Shown here: piece after piece, positions 10,006-19,185 of the stretch
How the letters are laid out: each line of letters opens with the position of its first letter
Position numbering within the stretch: position 1 is the stretch's first letter
The notes under the pieces: generated by a model
Told to the model about the DNA's origin: nothing
Databases searched by the model: none
Seen by the model: the letters and a program-made list of their open reading frames with translations, nothing else
Position numbers and translations under genes: made by a program
Source: Nevskia ramosa DSM 11499
Lineage (GTDB): Bacteria > Pseudomonadota > Gammaproteobacteria > Nevskiales > Nevskiaceae
Direction: 5' to 3'
DNA length: 64,000 nucleotides
NCBI RefSeq assembly: GCF_000420645.1
Contig: NZ_ATVI01000006.1
Location: 744,001 to 808,000 of the forward strand

Positions 10006-10887
10006 ATGCAGACTGTACTTCGCGCGCTGTTCCTCCTGCTCGGCTATCTGCCGCTGGTGCTGCTGCATGCGCTCGGCAGCGTGCTGGGCCGGCTGCTGTG
10101 GTGGCTGCCGAACGGCCTGCGGCGGGTCACCGAGCTGCATCTGGCCCGCTGCCTGCCGGAACTCGATGACAAAGCCCGTAGCCGTATCGCCCGCGCCAGC
10201 CTGATCGAAAGCGCGAAAGCGGTGCTCGAAGCGCCAGCCGTCTGGTTCGGGCCGGTCGGCCGGCGCAGGCGCTGGCTGGCCGATCCCGCGGCGCTGGCGA
10301 CAATCCAGGCCGCGCAGGCGCAGGGCAAGGGCGTGATCCTGCTGACACCGCATCAGGGCGCCTGGGAGCTGGCCAGTTTCTTCTGCGCGCAGGCCGCGCC
10401 GATCACCGTGCTCTACAAGCCGCAGAAGGGTGCTGCCGATGCGCTGATCCGCGAGGGTCGCGCGCGCGGCGCCCTGGTGACGCCGGTACCGACCACCGGC
10501 GCCGGCGTCAAGGCCTTGCTGGCGGCGCTGAAGCGCGGCGAGATGGTCGGCATCCTGCCCGATCACGATCCGCCGGAGTCTTCCGGCACCGTGTTCGCGC
10601 CGATGTTCGGCATTCCGGCCAACACCATGGATCTGGTCACCAAGCTCGCTGCCCGCAGCGGCGCGCCGGTGCTGCTGATCGTGGCCGAGCGCCTGTCAGG
10701 CGCGCGTGGCTTCCGTTTTCATCTGTGGCCGGCGCCCGCCGACATCGCCGATGCAGCAACCGGCCCGGCAGTGATGAACGCTGCGGTCGAAACCTGCGTG
10801 CGGGCGTTCCCCGAGCAGTACTGGTGGAGCTACAAGCGCTATCGTCGGCGACCGTCGGGCGAGCCGGATTTCTACCGCCAGCCGTAG
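10006..10887 (+). CDS. lysophospholipid / lipid A acyltransferase (LpxL/HtrB family)
   Basis: A 293-residue membrane-associated acyltransferase. An N-terminal hydrophobic helix (VLRALFLLLGYLPLVLLHALG) precedes the catalytic HQGAWE, a match to the H-x4-D/E motif of LpxL enzymes, and the LPDHDPPESSGTVFAPMFG block that binds acyl-ACP and acceptor. It probably adds a secondary acyl chain to lipid A at the inner membrane. ATG 10006 fits the family start. Which paralogue (LpxL or LpxM) cannot be decided, and an aminolipid acyltransferase role remains possible. Confidence 0.85.
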   Translation: MQTVLRALFLLLGYLPLVLLHALGSVLGRLLWWLPNGLRRVTELHLARCLPELDDKARSRIARASLIESAKAVLEAPAVWFGPVGRRRRWLADPAALATIQAAQAQGKGVILLTPHQGAWELASFFCAQAAPITVLYKPQKGAADALIREGRARGALVTPVPTTGAGVKALLAALKRGEMVGILPDHDPPESSGTVFAPMFGIPANTMDLVTKLAARSGAPVLLIVAERLSGARGFRFHLWPAPADIADAATGPAVMNAAVETCVRAFPEQYWWSYKRYRRRPSGEPDFYRQP

Positions 10888-10917
10888 ACCGCTGTCCTGT
10901 CCAACCACTCCGCAACC

Positions 10918-11868
10918 ATGGCCCACGAATTCCTGATCGAAGCACGCGGGCTGAGCCGTCGCTACGGCAGCCACGTTGCTGCCCACGACATCAGCCTGTC
11001 GCTGCGCAAGGGCGAAATCCTCGGCCTGCTCGGCCCGAACGGCGCTGGCAAGTCGACGACCATGAAGATGCTCGCCGGCGTGCTCGCGCCCAGCAGCGGC
11101 ACGGTGACCATCAACGGCGTGTCGCTGGCCAATGATCCGAAGCGCGCCAAGCAGAGCCTCGGCTATCTGCCCGAGCTGCCGCCGGTCTATCCGGAGCTGA
11201 CCGTCGACGAATACCTGCGCTACTGCGCCGGCCTGCATGGCCTGCGCCGCAGCGAACGCGCAGCGGCCCTGCAGCGGGCGAAACAGTCCTGCGGCTTGAG
11301 CGAGGTCTCGCGGCGGCTGATCGGCAATTTGTCGAAGGGTTATCAGCAGCGGGTCGGCATTGCCCAGGCGATCATCCATCGCCCGGCAGTGGTGATTCTC
11401 GACGAACCCACGGTCGGCCTCGATCCGATCCAGATCCTGGAAATCCGCCGGCTGATCAAGGCGCTGGGCCAGGAGCACGGCGTGATCCTGTCCAGCCACA
11501 TCCTTCCGGAAATCCAGGCGGTCTGCGCCCGGGTGATGATCATTCACCGCGGCCGGCTGGTGTACGCCGAACCGCTTGCCACAGGAGGCAATGAAGGCTT
11601 CCGGACGATCATCGCCGGCTTCCTGCGAATGCCGGCCTTCGATGTGCTGCTGGGCTTGCCCGGTGTCGGCGAGATCGAAACGCTGACCGGCAGCCAGGTT
11701 CGCATCACCGTCACCAACAGCGGCGATGATCCGCGCGCCGCGATTGCCGACGCTGCTGCTGCGCGTGGCTGGGGCCTGATCGAGCTACATGCCGAACGGC
11801 GAACGCTGGAAGAAATCTTCGTCGAACTCAGCGCTGGCGACGCCCACGCCTTGCAGGAGGCCGCCTGA
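10918..11868 (+). CDS. GldA-type ABC transporter ATP-binding protein
   Basis: A 316-residue ATPase with Walker A GPNGAGKSTT, signature LSKGYQQRVG and Walker B VVILDEPTVGLD, and a C-terminal extension of about 75 residues (EIETLTGSQVRITVTNSG...). This layout is that of the ATPases paired with ABC-2 permeases and GldG-like proteins. The permease ATG overlaps its stop (TGATG), then the GldG and DUF4340 genes follow, so all four form one operon. The transported substrate is unknown; in Bacteroidetes the homologous set is tied to gliding. Confidence 0.88.
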   Translation: MAHEFLIEARGLSRRYGSHVAAHDISLSLRKGEILGLLGPNGAGKSTTMKMLAGVLAPSSGTVTINGVSLANDPKRAKQSLGYLPELPPVYPELTVDEYLRYCAGLHGLRRSERAAALQRAKQSCGLSEVSRRLIGNLSKGYQQRVGIAQAIIHRPAVVILDEPTVGLDPIQILEIRRLIKALGQEHGVILSSHILPEIQAVCARVMIIHRGRLVYAEPLATGGNEGFRTIIAGFLRMPAFDVLLGLPGVGEIETLTGSQVRITVTNSGDDPRAAIADAAAARGWGLIELHAERRTLEEIFVELSAGDAHALQEAA

Positions 11869-12611
11869 TGCCGATCGTCTTCACCATCGCCCGCACCGAA
11901 GCGCGGCGCATCTTCGTCTCGCCGCTCGCCTGGACCGTGCTCGCCGTGCTGCAGAGCATTCTCGGCGTGGTCTTCCTGCTGCTGATCCTCGACTACGCGC
12001 AGAACCCGCGCGGGCCGGAATCCTCGGTCGGCTTGTCGGACTACATCGGCGGCGGCCTGTATTCGTTCGCCACCCTGGTCCTGCTGCTGGTGATGCCGCT
12101 GCTGACCATGCGGCTGTTCGCCGAGGAGCGGAAGAACGGCAGCCTGACCTTGCTGCTGGCGTCGCCGGTGTCGCTGATCGAGATCGTGCTCGGCAAGTTC
12201 CTCGGGCTGTTCGCGTTCATCGCCGCGACCATCCTGCTGCTGGCGGCGATGCCGCTGATGCTGCTGGTTGGCTCCAACCTCGATCTCGGCCGCATCGCTG
12301 CCGGCCTGCTGGGCTTGAGCCTGATGATGATGGCGCTCGGCGCTGCCGGCCTGTACGTCTCCACGCTGACGCGTGAACCGACGATTGCCGCAGTCGCCAG
12401 CTTCGGCCTGCTGCTGATGCTCTGGCTGATGCAGGTGCTCAGTTCGCAGCCGGGCTGGATCGGCAAGCTGCTCGGCTATCTGGCGATGGTCGGCCACTTT
12501 GAGAACCTGCGGCGCGGCATCTTTTCCTCGGTCGACATCGTCTACTACCTGCTGTTCACGATCCTGTTCCTGTGGCTGGCCGTGCTGCAGCTGGACAGCG
12601 AGCGCAACTGA
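11868..12611 (+). CDS. ABC-2 permease, GldF-type
   Basis: A 247-residue inner-membrane protein with six predicted transmembrane stretches (for example TVLAVLQSILGVVFLLLIL, YSFATLVLLLVMPLLTM, FIAATILLLAAMPLMLLVG and the last YLLFTILFLWLAVLQL). The motif RLFAEERKNGSLTLLLASPVS in the first cytoplasmic loop is typical of ABC-2/GldF permeases. It starts on the stop of the ATPase gene and ends on the start of the next gene (TGATG), so stoichiometric coupled translation with both neighbours is likely. Confidence 0.88.
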   Translation: MPIVFTIARTEARRIFVSPLAWTVLAVLQSILGVVFLLLILDYAQNPRGPESSVGLSDYIGGGLYSFATLVLLLVMPLLTMRLFAEERKNGSLTLLLASPVSLIEIVLGKFLGLFAFIAATILLLAAMPLMLLVGSNLDLGRIAAGLLGLSLMMMALGAAGLYVSTLTREPTIAAVASFGLLLMLWLMQVLSSQPGWIGKLLGYLAMVGHFENLRRGIFSSVDIVYYLLFTILFLWLAVLQLDSERN

Positions 12612-14005
12612 TGGCGCTCATGAAGACACTCGCAAGCCGGCGTTTCCAGCGCCGCCTGAACACCGTGCTGATTGTGATCGTGGTGCTGCTCGCGGCGATG
12701 GTGTCGACGCGCTACAAGATCGAGGCGGACTGGACCTACGGCAATCGCAACACGCTGACCGAAGGCAGCCGCCGCCAGCTGGCGGCGATGCCGGATGCGA
12801 TCCGCGTGCTGGTTTTCGACTACCCGAACAGCGAAACCCGCGGCGAAGTGCAGGCGCTGGTGGCGCGCTATCAGCGCGTGAAGAAGAACCTGTCGCTGGA
12901 GTTCATCGATCCCGGTGCCGAGCCGATCAAGGCGCGCAGCCACAAGATCAGCCGGGCCGGTGTCGCGGTGCTCGAATATCAGGGCCGCCACGAGACGCTG
13001 GAGCAGCTCGGCGAAGCGGAAATCGCCGCCAGCCTGCAACGGCTCGCCGACGCCGGCGAACGCTACGTGCTGTTCCTGCAGGGCCACGGCGAACGCTCGA
13101 TCACGCCGGGGCCGGGTGCTACCCAGTACGATCTCACTCTGCTCGCCGAAGCGCTAGCCGAGAAAGGTCTGAAAGTGCTGCCGCTGAACCTGCTGACCAC
13201 GCCGAAGATTCCCGACAACACCTCGGCGCTGGTCATCGCCAGCGCGACTCAAGCCTTGCTCGACGGCGAAATCGCGACGATCCGCGCCTATGTAGAGGCC
13301 GGCGGCAATCTGCTGTGGCTGACCGATCCGGACTACCCCGCTGGCCTCGAACCGCTGGCCCAAAGTCTCGGCGTTCACTGGCTCAACGGCACGGTGATCT
13401 TCGCCAACTACGCCGCCGTCGGCTCGCCGAGCCCGGCCGTGTTCCTGACCGCCAGCTATCCGCCGAACCCGATCACCGGAACCTCGGCGGGGCAGTTTGC
13501 GAAGATCACCTCGTTCCCGCTGGCGCGCGCCCTCGAGTTCGATACGCCTGCGCTTCCGAAGGTGGCCGGCTGGACTTACGCGCCGATCATCGAGACCCAG
13601 GCCGACGCCTGGCTGGAGACCGGCAGCATCGACGGCGAGGTCGCCTTCGACAAGGACGTCGACCGCCGTGGCCCGCTGACCATCGGCTTGAGCATGAGCC
13701 GCGAACTTCCGGCCGCTGGCGAGCAAGCCAAACGCAATCAGCGCATCGCCTTGTTCGGCGATGGCGATTTCCTGTCCGACCTGATGCTCGAGCGCGATGG
13801 CAACAAGGCCCTCGCGGTCGCTCTGCTGCAATGGCTGTCGTCGCGCGATGCCCTGATCGACGTCGATGTGCCGCGCGCACCGGACATCGCCTTGAACCTG
13901 CCGCCCTGGGCGTTCTGGCTGGCCGGCGCCGGCTTCACCGCGATCATTCCGCTGTTGCTGCTCGGCTTCGGCATCGGCCGCTGGCTGATCCGCCGTCGCC
14001 AGTGA
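12611..14005 (+). CDS. GldG-type ABC transporter auxiliary protein
   Basis: A 464-residue protein with one N-terminal transmembrane segment (TVLIVIVVLLAAMVSTRY), a large periplasmic ABC_transp_aux domain (FDYPNSETRGEVQALVARYQ, FLQGHGERSI, LLWLTDPDYPAG, IALFGDGDFLSD) and a C-terminal membrane helix (FWLAGAGFTAIIPLLLLGFG) ending in arginines. The ATG overlaps the stop of the permease by 1 nt. The periplasmic domain resembles GldG/IFT52-type folds and probably gates or receives the transported cargo; cargo unknown. Confidence 0.85.
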   Translation: MALMKTLASRRFQRRLNTVLIVIVVLLAAMVSTRYKIEADWTYGNRNTLTEGSRRQLAAMPDAIRVLVFDYPNSETRGEVQALVARYQRVKKNLSLEFIDPGAEPIKARSHKISRAGVAVLEYQGRHETLEQLGEAEIAASLQRLADAGERYVLFLQGHGERSITPGPGATQYDLTLLAEALAEKGLKVLPLNLLTTPKIPDNTSALVIASATQALLDGEIATIRAYVEAGGNLLWLTDPDYPAGLEPLAQSLGVHWLNGTVIFANYAAVGSPSPAVFLTASYPPNPITGTSAGQFAKITSFPLARALEFDTPALPKVAGWTYAPIIETQADAWLETGSIDGEVAFDKDVDRRGPLTIGLSMSRELPAAGEQAKRNQRIALFGDGDFLSDLMLERDGNKALAVALLQWLSSRDALIDVDVPRAPDIALNLPPWAFWLAGAGFTAIIPLLLLGFGIGRWLIRRRQ

Positions 14006-14021
14006 CATCCGGAAACCCGCC

Positions 14022-14927
14022 ATGAAAACCGCTACCGTCAATCTGCTGCTGGCGATCACCGCCGTCGGTCTGGCCAGCCTTGTCGTCGTCGACCAGACCA
14101 AGCAGGAAGAGAAGTTGTCCGCCGCGATCGCGCCGAAACCGCCGCTGACCGCCATCGACGGCAACGCCGTGCGCCACATCGTTTTGCACAACGCCGGCAG
14201 CCCGGACATCCAGCTCGAAAAGACCGCGATCGGCTGGCAGCTGACCGCGCCGGTGCAGCTGCCGGCCGATCTGGTCGAGATCGGCGCCATCACCGAACTG
14301 CTCGGCGCCGAAACCCATGGCGACATCGACGGCAGCAAGATCGAGCGCGCCAAACTCGGCCTCGATCCGCCGCACAGCCTCATCGAACTCGACGGCACCG
14401 TGCTCGCCATCGGCGACATCGAGCCGCTGAAGCAGAGCCGTTACGTCGAAGTGAATCCCGGCAAGCCGGATGCGCGCATCCGCCTGATCAATGATTTCCC
14501 ACCCGAGCTGGTCGACGGCGAATTCACCGATCTCGCCAACAAGGCCCTGCTGCCGTTCGAGGCGGATATCGCCCGCATCGAAGTACCGGGGCTCATCGTC
14601 TCGAAAAGCCCGGTCGGTCCCGGCTGGACTTCAGCGCCTGCTACGGAAGCCGCGACCTCGCCAGCACTGCAAGCCTTGGTCGACGGCTGGCGCAGCGCAC
14701 GGGCAATCTCGACCTTGCCGCCGATGGCCGAGAGCAGCGCTGCTGCGAAGACGGATGTTCGCATCACGCTCGCCGATGGCAGCGAGTACCGCTACGCCTT
14801 GATCGACAAGGCGGGTGGCCGCTATCTGCAGCGGCTCGATCTGCCCGTGAGTTACCAGCTGGATCCGGGGTTTGCGGAAAGCTTGCTGAAGCTGGTCCCA
14901 GCGCCTGCTGCTGCGCCGCGCCCTTAA
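14022..14927 (+). CDS. DUF4340 domain protein
   Basis: A 301-residue protein with an N-terminal membrane anchor (VNLLLAITAVGLASLVVVDQ) and a periplasmic domain of two repeated halves (AVRHIVLHNAGSPDIQLEKTAIGWQLTAP; the later VRITLADGSEYRYALIDKAGGRYLQR), as in DUF4340. It follows gldG by 16 nt. DUF4340 genes often close GldA/F/G operons; a role in the same envelope transporter is inferred from position only. Confidence 0.82.
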   Translation: MKTATVNLLLAITAVGLASLVVVDQTKQEEKLSAAIAPKPPLTAIDGNAVRHIVLHNAGSPDIQLEKTAIGWQLTAPVQLPADLVEIGAITELLGAETHGDIDGSKIERAKLGLDPPHSLIELDGTVLAIGDIEPLKQSRYVEVNPGKPDARIRLINDFPPELVDGEFTDLANKALLPFEADIARIEVPGLIVSKSPVGPGWTSAPATEAATSPALQALVDGWRSARAISTLPPMAESSAAAKTDVRITLADGSEYRYALIDKAGGRYLQRLDLPVSYQLDPGFAESLLKLVPAPAAAPRP

Positions 14928-14936
14928 GCTTCAGCC

Positions 14937-15755
14937 ATGCCCGAACTCCCCGAAGTAGAAACCGTCCGCCGCGGCGTCGAGCCGCATGTCGTCGGCCGTC
15001 GCATCACCGAGGTCGTGGTCCGCGAGCCGCGGATGCGTTGGCCGGTGCCGGTGGATTTCGCGGTCTATGCCTGTGGCCAGCGGATCGAGGGCGTCACGCG
15101 GCGTGGCAAGTATCTGGTGTTCGCGCTGGAAGGCGGCGACCGGATCATCGTCCACCTCGGCATGACCGGCCGGGTGCTGGTGCTCGACGCGGGTCATCCG
15201 CTGAAGAAGCACGATCACGTCGATCTGGTGCTCGATGACGGCCGGCTGCTGCGTTATCACGACCCGCGCCGCTTCGGCGCCGTGCTGTCCTGGCCCAAGG
15301 CCGAGATCGGCCACGTGCTGATCGATTCGCTGGGCCCCGAGCCGTTCTCGGAAGCCTTCAGCGGCGACTACCTGTACCAGCGCTCGCGTGGCAAGAAGGT
15401 GGCGGTGAAAAGCTTCGTCATGGACGGTCAGGTGGTGGTCGGTGCCGGCAATATCTATGCGGCGGAATCGCTGTTCCGGGCCGGCATCCGGCCGAAGCGT
15501 GCCGCCGGCCGTGTCACCCGCGCCGAATACGCGCGCCTGGCCGCCGAGATTCGCTCGGTGCTGAGCGAAGCGATCCTTCAGGGCGGCACCACCTTGCGTG
15601 ACTTCGCCGGTGCCGATGGCGCCTCGGGCTACTTCCAGCAGGATTTGTACGTCTACGGCCGCGAGGGCCTGGCCTGCCGGAAGTGCGGGACGATCATCAA
15701 GGGCTTGCGGCTGGGCAACCGGGCTAGTTGCTGGTGTCCGGGTTGCCAGCGCTGA
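14937..15755 (+). CDS. mutM: formamidopyrimidine-DNA glycosylase
   Basis: MutM (Fpg) excises 8-oxoguanine and formamidopyrimidines and nicks the abasic site. The 272-residue product starts MPELPEVETVRRGVEPH, with the catalytic N-terminal proline and Glu, keeps the H2TH region (VGAGNIYAAESLFRAGI) and ends in the zinc finger CRKCGTIIKGLRLGNRASCWCPGC. It begins 9 nt after the DUF4340 stop, so it may be read from the transporter operon. Confidence 0.96.
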   Translation: MPELPEVETVRRGVEPHVVGRRITEVVVREPRMRWPVPVDFAVYACGQRIEGVTRRGKYLVFALEGGDRIIVHLGMTGRVLVLDAGHPLKKHDHVDLVLDDGRLLRYHDPRRFGAVLSWPKAEIGHVLIDSLGPEPFSEAFSGDYLYQRSRGKKVAVKSFVMDGQVVVGAGNIYAAESLFRAGIRPKRAAGRVTRAEYARLAAEIRSVLSEAILQGGTTLRDFAGADGASGYFQQDLYVYGREGLACRKCGTIIKGLRLGNRASCWCPGCQR

Positions 15756-15791
15756 AGTCGCGACCGGCGGGAGCCACGGCCGCGCCGTGCG

Positions 15792-16955
15792 CTACTGGTG
15801 GACGACCTCGAAAGTCGAGTACACCACCTCTCCGTAGCCGGTCGCAGTCTGCGCGTTGTTTCCAAGATAACTGCCTGCCTTAAAGAACAACTGCGCGCCG
15901 TTCCAGCCTGAAGACATGTCGCGGACATCCAGCACGATGTTGTTGACCAGTGTCGTGATCGTTCCATCGATCAGGCGAATTTCATAAGTGAATTTCTCAC
16001 CGATCCGGATTGGAACCCGCACGGTGGAGTTCTGTGACGCGCCGCCTGCCCGTTTGGTGTTGTAGTTCGACATGACTTCCGTGGTGCCGTTCGGCAGGCG
16101 CTGGAAGATCATTTTCATCGGCGGCGAGTTATCGACACTGTGCATTTGCCCGAAAACCAAGAACGTTTTCGACGTCGAACTGATCGCGGTCGGAAGTTGG
16201 GACACCACCACTGTTCCCTTCTGGATATGGGTGCCGGCGAGGCCCCAGTTGATGCGATTGTTGCCAGACACCACCTGCTCGCGCATTTCGGTACGTGCAT
16301 ACGAGGAGCTTTCGGTGGTTCCATCGCCGTTCACGGGTGTCCAGAACACTGTTTCCCCTCCTGTGGCGCTATATCCCGACTGTGCCCGCTGGCCGGATGT
16401 AGGTTGGTACCAGTAAGTCGACGAGTAGTTGTCGAGAGCGGAAGCTTCGATTTCATCGGCGCCGGCTTTCCCATCCTGGTCGACTGGCAGGGTCAGTTTC
16501 CCGTATGCAGACCAACGTATCGCGACAGGTTCAGGAACGACGACCGGTGGGGGCGGCGGCGGATTGGGATCGGTTTCCAGGGTGATGACCCGAAAAATCC
16601 TGTTGGGTTGACCCTCGATGCTCAGCGTCTGCGTCACGGCGGCGCTGTAAGAGCTGGAGGCATCGAGGCGAAGCGTGACCTTGTCGCCGTTCGCAATGGT
16701 TCCTGGCGCCGAGGTGAAAGCACCGCTATTGATGCGATAGCTCCCGGTGTTCACGGAAATCTTGGACGGAAATATGCGTCCTAGACCGGTACCGGCAACC
16801 GCGGCTCGGGTTCCGCTGGTCTGCGTGGATCCAGGCGTCGCATTGGTGATGCACTGGATGTCGGATGCACTACAAGTGGGAGCGGCGGCGCCGACGGGGC
16901 GGAAAGCAGCAAGCACGAGCGCGGCTGCGAAATAGATCGCTCTGGTCCCAAACAT
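15792..16955 (-). CDS. secreted alginate lyase, polysaccharide lyase family 7
   Basis: A 387-residue exported enzyme predicted to cut alginate by beta-elimination. A signal peptide ends near VGAAA; an N-terminal beta-type domain (about 30-128) is joined by a proline-rich linker (129-142) to the C-terminal PL7 domain. The three PL7 blocks are visible: YARTEMREQ (R221), FGQMH (Q270, H272; usually QIH or QVH) and FFKAGSYLG (Y363, the catalytic tyrosine region). ATG 16955 is chosen because CGGGGGA lies 6-7 nt upstream. The gene stands alone beside an AT-rich gap, suggesting acquisition. The Met in the middle motif is uncommon. Confidence 0.82.
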   Translation of the reverse strand: MFGTRAIYFAAALVLAAFRPVGAAAPTCSASDIQCITNATPGSTQTSGTRAAVAGTGLGRIFPSKISVNTGSYRINSGAFTSAPGTIANGDKVTLRLDASSSYSAAVTQTLSIEGQPNRIFRVITLETDPNPPPPPPVVVPEPVAIRWSAYGKLTLPVDQDGKAGADEIEASALDNYSSTYWYQPTSGQRAQSGYSATGGETVFWTPVNGDGTTESSSYARTEMREQVVSGNNRINWGLAGTHIQKGTVVVSQLPTAISSTSKTFLVFGQMHSVDNSPPMKMIFQRLPNGTTEVMSNYNTKRAGGASQNSTVRVPIRIGEKFTYEIRLIDGTITTLVNNIVLDVRDMSSGWNGAQLFFKAGSYLGNNAQTATGYGEVVYSTFEVVHQ

Positions 16956-16999
16956 AGTATCCCCCGATGACAACTTGAAATTAGCGGGCAAACGAGATT

Positions 17000-17795
17000 G
17001 CCCGCCAGTACGTCATGACTAATCCAAGGCATCTATCCCGTTAACGACAGCGATGTCCGGACAGCCAGAATCTGAAACGTAGTGCCTGGGCGATCCTTGC
17101 TGCCTTCAAAGGCAGTCTTGCAGCTGGTCGCTGGCGGAAAGCAGTATATGGAAAAATACAACAAGCATCAGGAAAAAAGCCGTGTAAAGCGCTGAAGAGT
17201 TCATTTTCACTCGCTTTCCCAGCCTATCTTTCCTGAATATCTCCAAGAACCAGTAAAAGTCTTTCCGAAGAAAAGTAAAATTACAGTGAACAAGTATCTT
17301 CATGTATCCAGCAATATTCGTACCTGAATAATGCGTTCTGAGCCTCGCCTGGACAGACATCGAAGAAAATAGTTTAGGTACCTGACCCAAGAAATTGATG
17401 TCCAAAGATAACTTCGGACTATTGCGGGCTGGTTAAAAAGGTACTCGAGCGAGAAATTTTATTTTGCTCGGCAATGACAGAGGTCAGATCCGATCTGCTT
17501 CACCGGACGCAGATGAACAAGCTTTTGCTCAGCGACAGTTTTGAAAAATCAGGATTCCGCCCGTGAGGGGATTGCTTCGATTGCAGCCGCCGTTCACCTC
17601 TCGAACCACTGCGCTGAACGGGGAGGTCATTCGGCTCGATGTTCTTCGCTGTCTGTATTCGCTTGCTTCAGCTGACGAGCATCCGCCATAGCGTCAGCTC
17701 GCCGAGAGCGTCTAGTCTTCGTCGCCCTACTTGCCGACGACGCCCATGATGGCGGGCGAGCGGAATGTTCCAGATCATCGAGACAGGAGTTCGAA
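17000..17795. other. AT-rich gene-poor intergenic region
   Basis: Nearly 800 nt between the lyase and the OYE gene with clearly lower GC than its surroundings. The only sizeable frame is a minus-strand TTG-started one of 99 codons (17405-17106) with a C-terminal hydrophobic stretch (YTAFFLMLVVFFHILLSA), but it lacks a ribosome site and I do not call it a gene. A 13-nt inverted repeat CAGATCCGATCTG sits at 17485-17497. No RNA gene or mobile element end is evident. Confidence 0.6.
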
Positions 17796-19160
17796 GTGCC
17801 CACCCCGCAACTCGCCGACACGCTCACCCTCCCCTGCGGCGCCGTGCTGCCCAACCGCTTGTGCAAGAGCGCGATGACCGAGGGTGTGGCCGATGCATAT
17901 CTGCGACCGACTTCTCGCCACGAGGTGCTGTATCGCCAGTGGTCCGAGGGCGGCGCGGGCTTGCTGATCACCGGCAACGTGCAGATCGATCGCCGGGTGC
18001 TGGAACGGCCGGGCAACGTCGCGATCGACCCGGCGCGGCCGGATGCCGAGACGATGCAGCGGCTCAAGGCCTGGGCGAAGGCCGGCACTGTCGCCGGCAA
18101 CCATCTTTGGATGCAGATCAGCCACGCCGGCCGGCAGTCACCGATGTACGTGACGATGGAGCCGCTGGCGCCCAGCGCGGTGCAGTTGAAGCTGCTCGCC
18201 AACTACGCGAAGCCGCGGGCAATCACCGAGCCCGAGATCCTCGATTTCATTCAGCGCTATGCGAATGTCGCGGCTACCGCGCGCGAAGCGGGCTTCACCG
18301 GCGTGCAGATTCATAGTGCGCACGGCTATCTGTTGTCGTCGTTCCTGTCCGGCGTCACCAATCTGCGGACCGACGCCTGGGGCGGCAGCCTGGAGAACCG
18401 CGCGCGGATGTTGCTGGAGACGATCAAGGCGACGCGCAAGGCCGTCGGCGCGGACTTCCCGATCAGCGTCAAGCTGAACTCGGCGGACTTCCAGAAAGGC
18501 GGCTTCACCAACGAGGAATGCCTGAAGGTGGTCGACTGGCTGAACGCGGCCGGTATCGATCTGCTCGAAGTCTCCGGCGGCAGCTACGAGCAGCCGCGTC
18601 TGCTCGGCTACGAGGGCAAGGCCAGGGACGTGGCCGGTTATCGCGCGCCGGATCAGGCCGAAGCGCAGCCGCAGCTCCCGAAACAGCTGGACAGCACGCG
18701 CAAGCGCGAGGCCTATTTCCTCGAATATGCGGCGGCCATCCGCAAGGTCGCGACCATGCCGATGCTGGTCACCGGCGGTTTCCGCACCCGCGCCGGCATG
18801 GACGAAGCGCTGGCCAGCGGCGACTGTGATCTGATCGGCCTCGGCCGGCCGCTGTGTGGCGAGCCGGATCTGCCGAAGCGCTTGCTGAGCGGCGCGATCA
18901 GCGAACTGCCGCGCTACGAGAAGCGCATGCAGCTTGGCCCCGGCATCTTCGCGCCGACCACCAAGGTGCATCTGCTGCGCTTGATCAACGTGTTCGGCCA
19001 GCAGGGCTGGTACTACCTGCAGGTGATGCGCCTGGCCGATGGCCTGAAGCCGAATTTCAAGCTCGGCGTGTTCGGCGCATTTGTCGGTTACCTGTTCGAC
19101 GAGTACAAGAAAGCCTGGCGCATGCATAGCGCCCGGCGTGCTACGGCGAAATCCGCCTGA
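17796..19160 (+). CDS. NADH:flavin oxidoreductase, Old Yellow Enzyme family
   Basis: A 454-residue FMN-dependent oxidoreductase of the OYE barrel family. It shows LPNRLCKSAMTEG near the N-terminus (FMN-binding strand), QISHAGRQSP, GVQIHSAHGYLLSSFLSG with the substrate-binding His pair, LENRARMLLE, VTGGFRTRAGMDEAL and LIGLGRPLCGEPDLP. The GTG at 17796 has AGGAG 6 nt upstream. Such enzymes reduce activated C=C bonds with NAD(P)H. A C-terminal extension of about 60 residues with a hydrophobic patch is longer than in classic OYEs. The physiological substrate is not evident. Confidence 0.88.
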   Translation: MPTPQLADTLTLPCGAVLPNRLCKSAMTEGVADAYLRPTSRHEVLYRQWSEGGAGLLITGNVQIDRRVLERPGNVAIDPARPDAETMQRLKAWAKAGTVAGNHLWMQISHAGRQSPMYVTMEPLAPSAVQLKLLANYAKPRAITEPEILDFIQRYANVAATAREAGFTGVQIHSAHGYLLSSFLSGVTNLRTDAWGGSLENRARMLLETIKATRKAVGADFPISVKLNSADFQKGGFTNEECLKVVDWLNAAGIDLLEVSGGSYEQPRLLGYEGKARDVAGYRAPDQAEAQPQLPKQLDSTRKREAYFLEYAAAIRKVATMPMLVTGGFRTRAGMDEALASGDCDLIGLGRPLCGEPDLPKRLLSGAISELPRYEKRMQLGPGIFAPTTKVHLLRLINVFGQQGWYYLQVMRLADGLKPNFKLGVFGAFVGYLFDEYKKAWRMHSARRATAKSA

Positions 19161-19185
19161 CCGCGTTCAAGCCAGGAGATCAGCG

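Noticed and set aside
17106..17405. Minus-strand 99-codon frame with a hydrophobic C-terminus
   Set aside because: TTG start without ribosome site, low GC, no recognisable family; kept only as a note in the intergenic entry.
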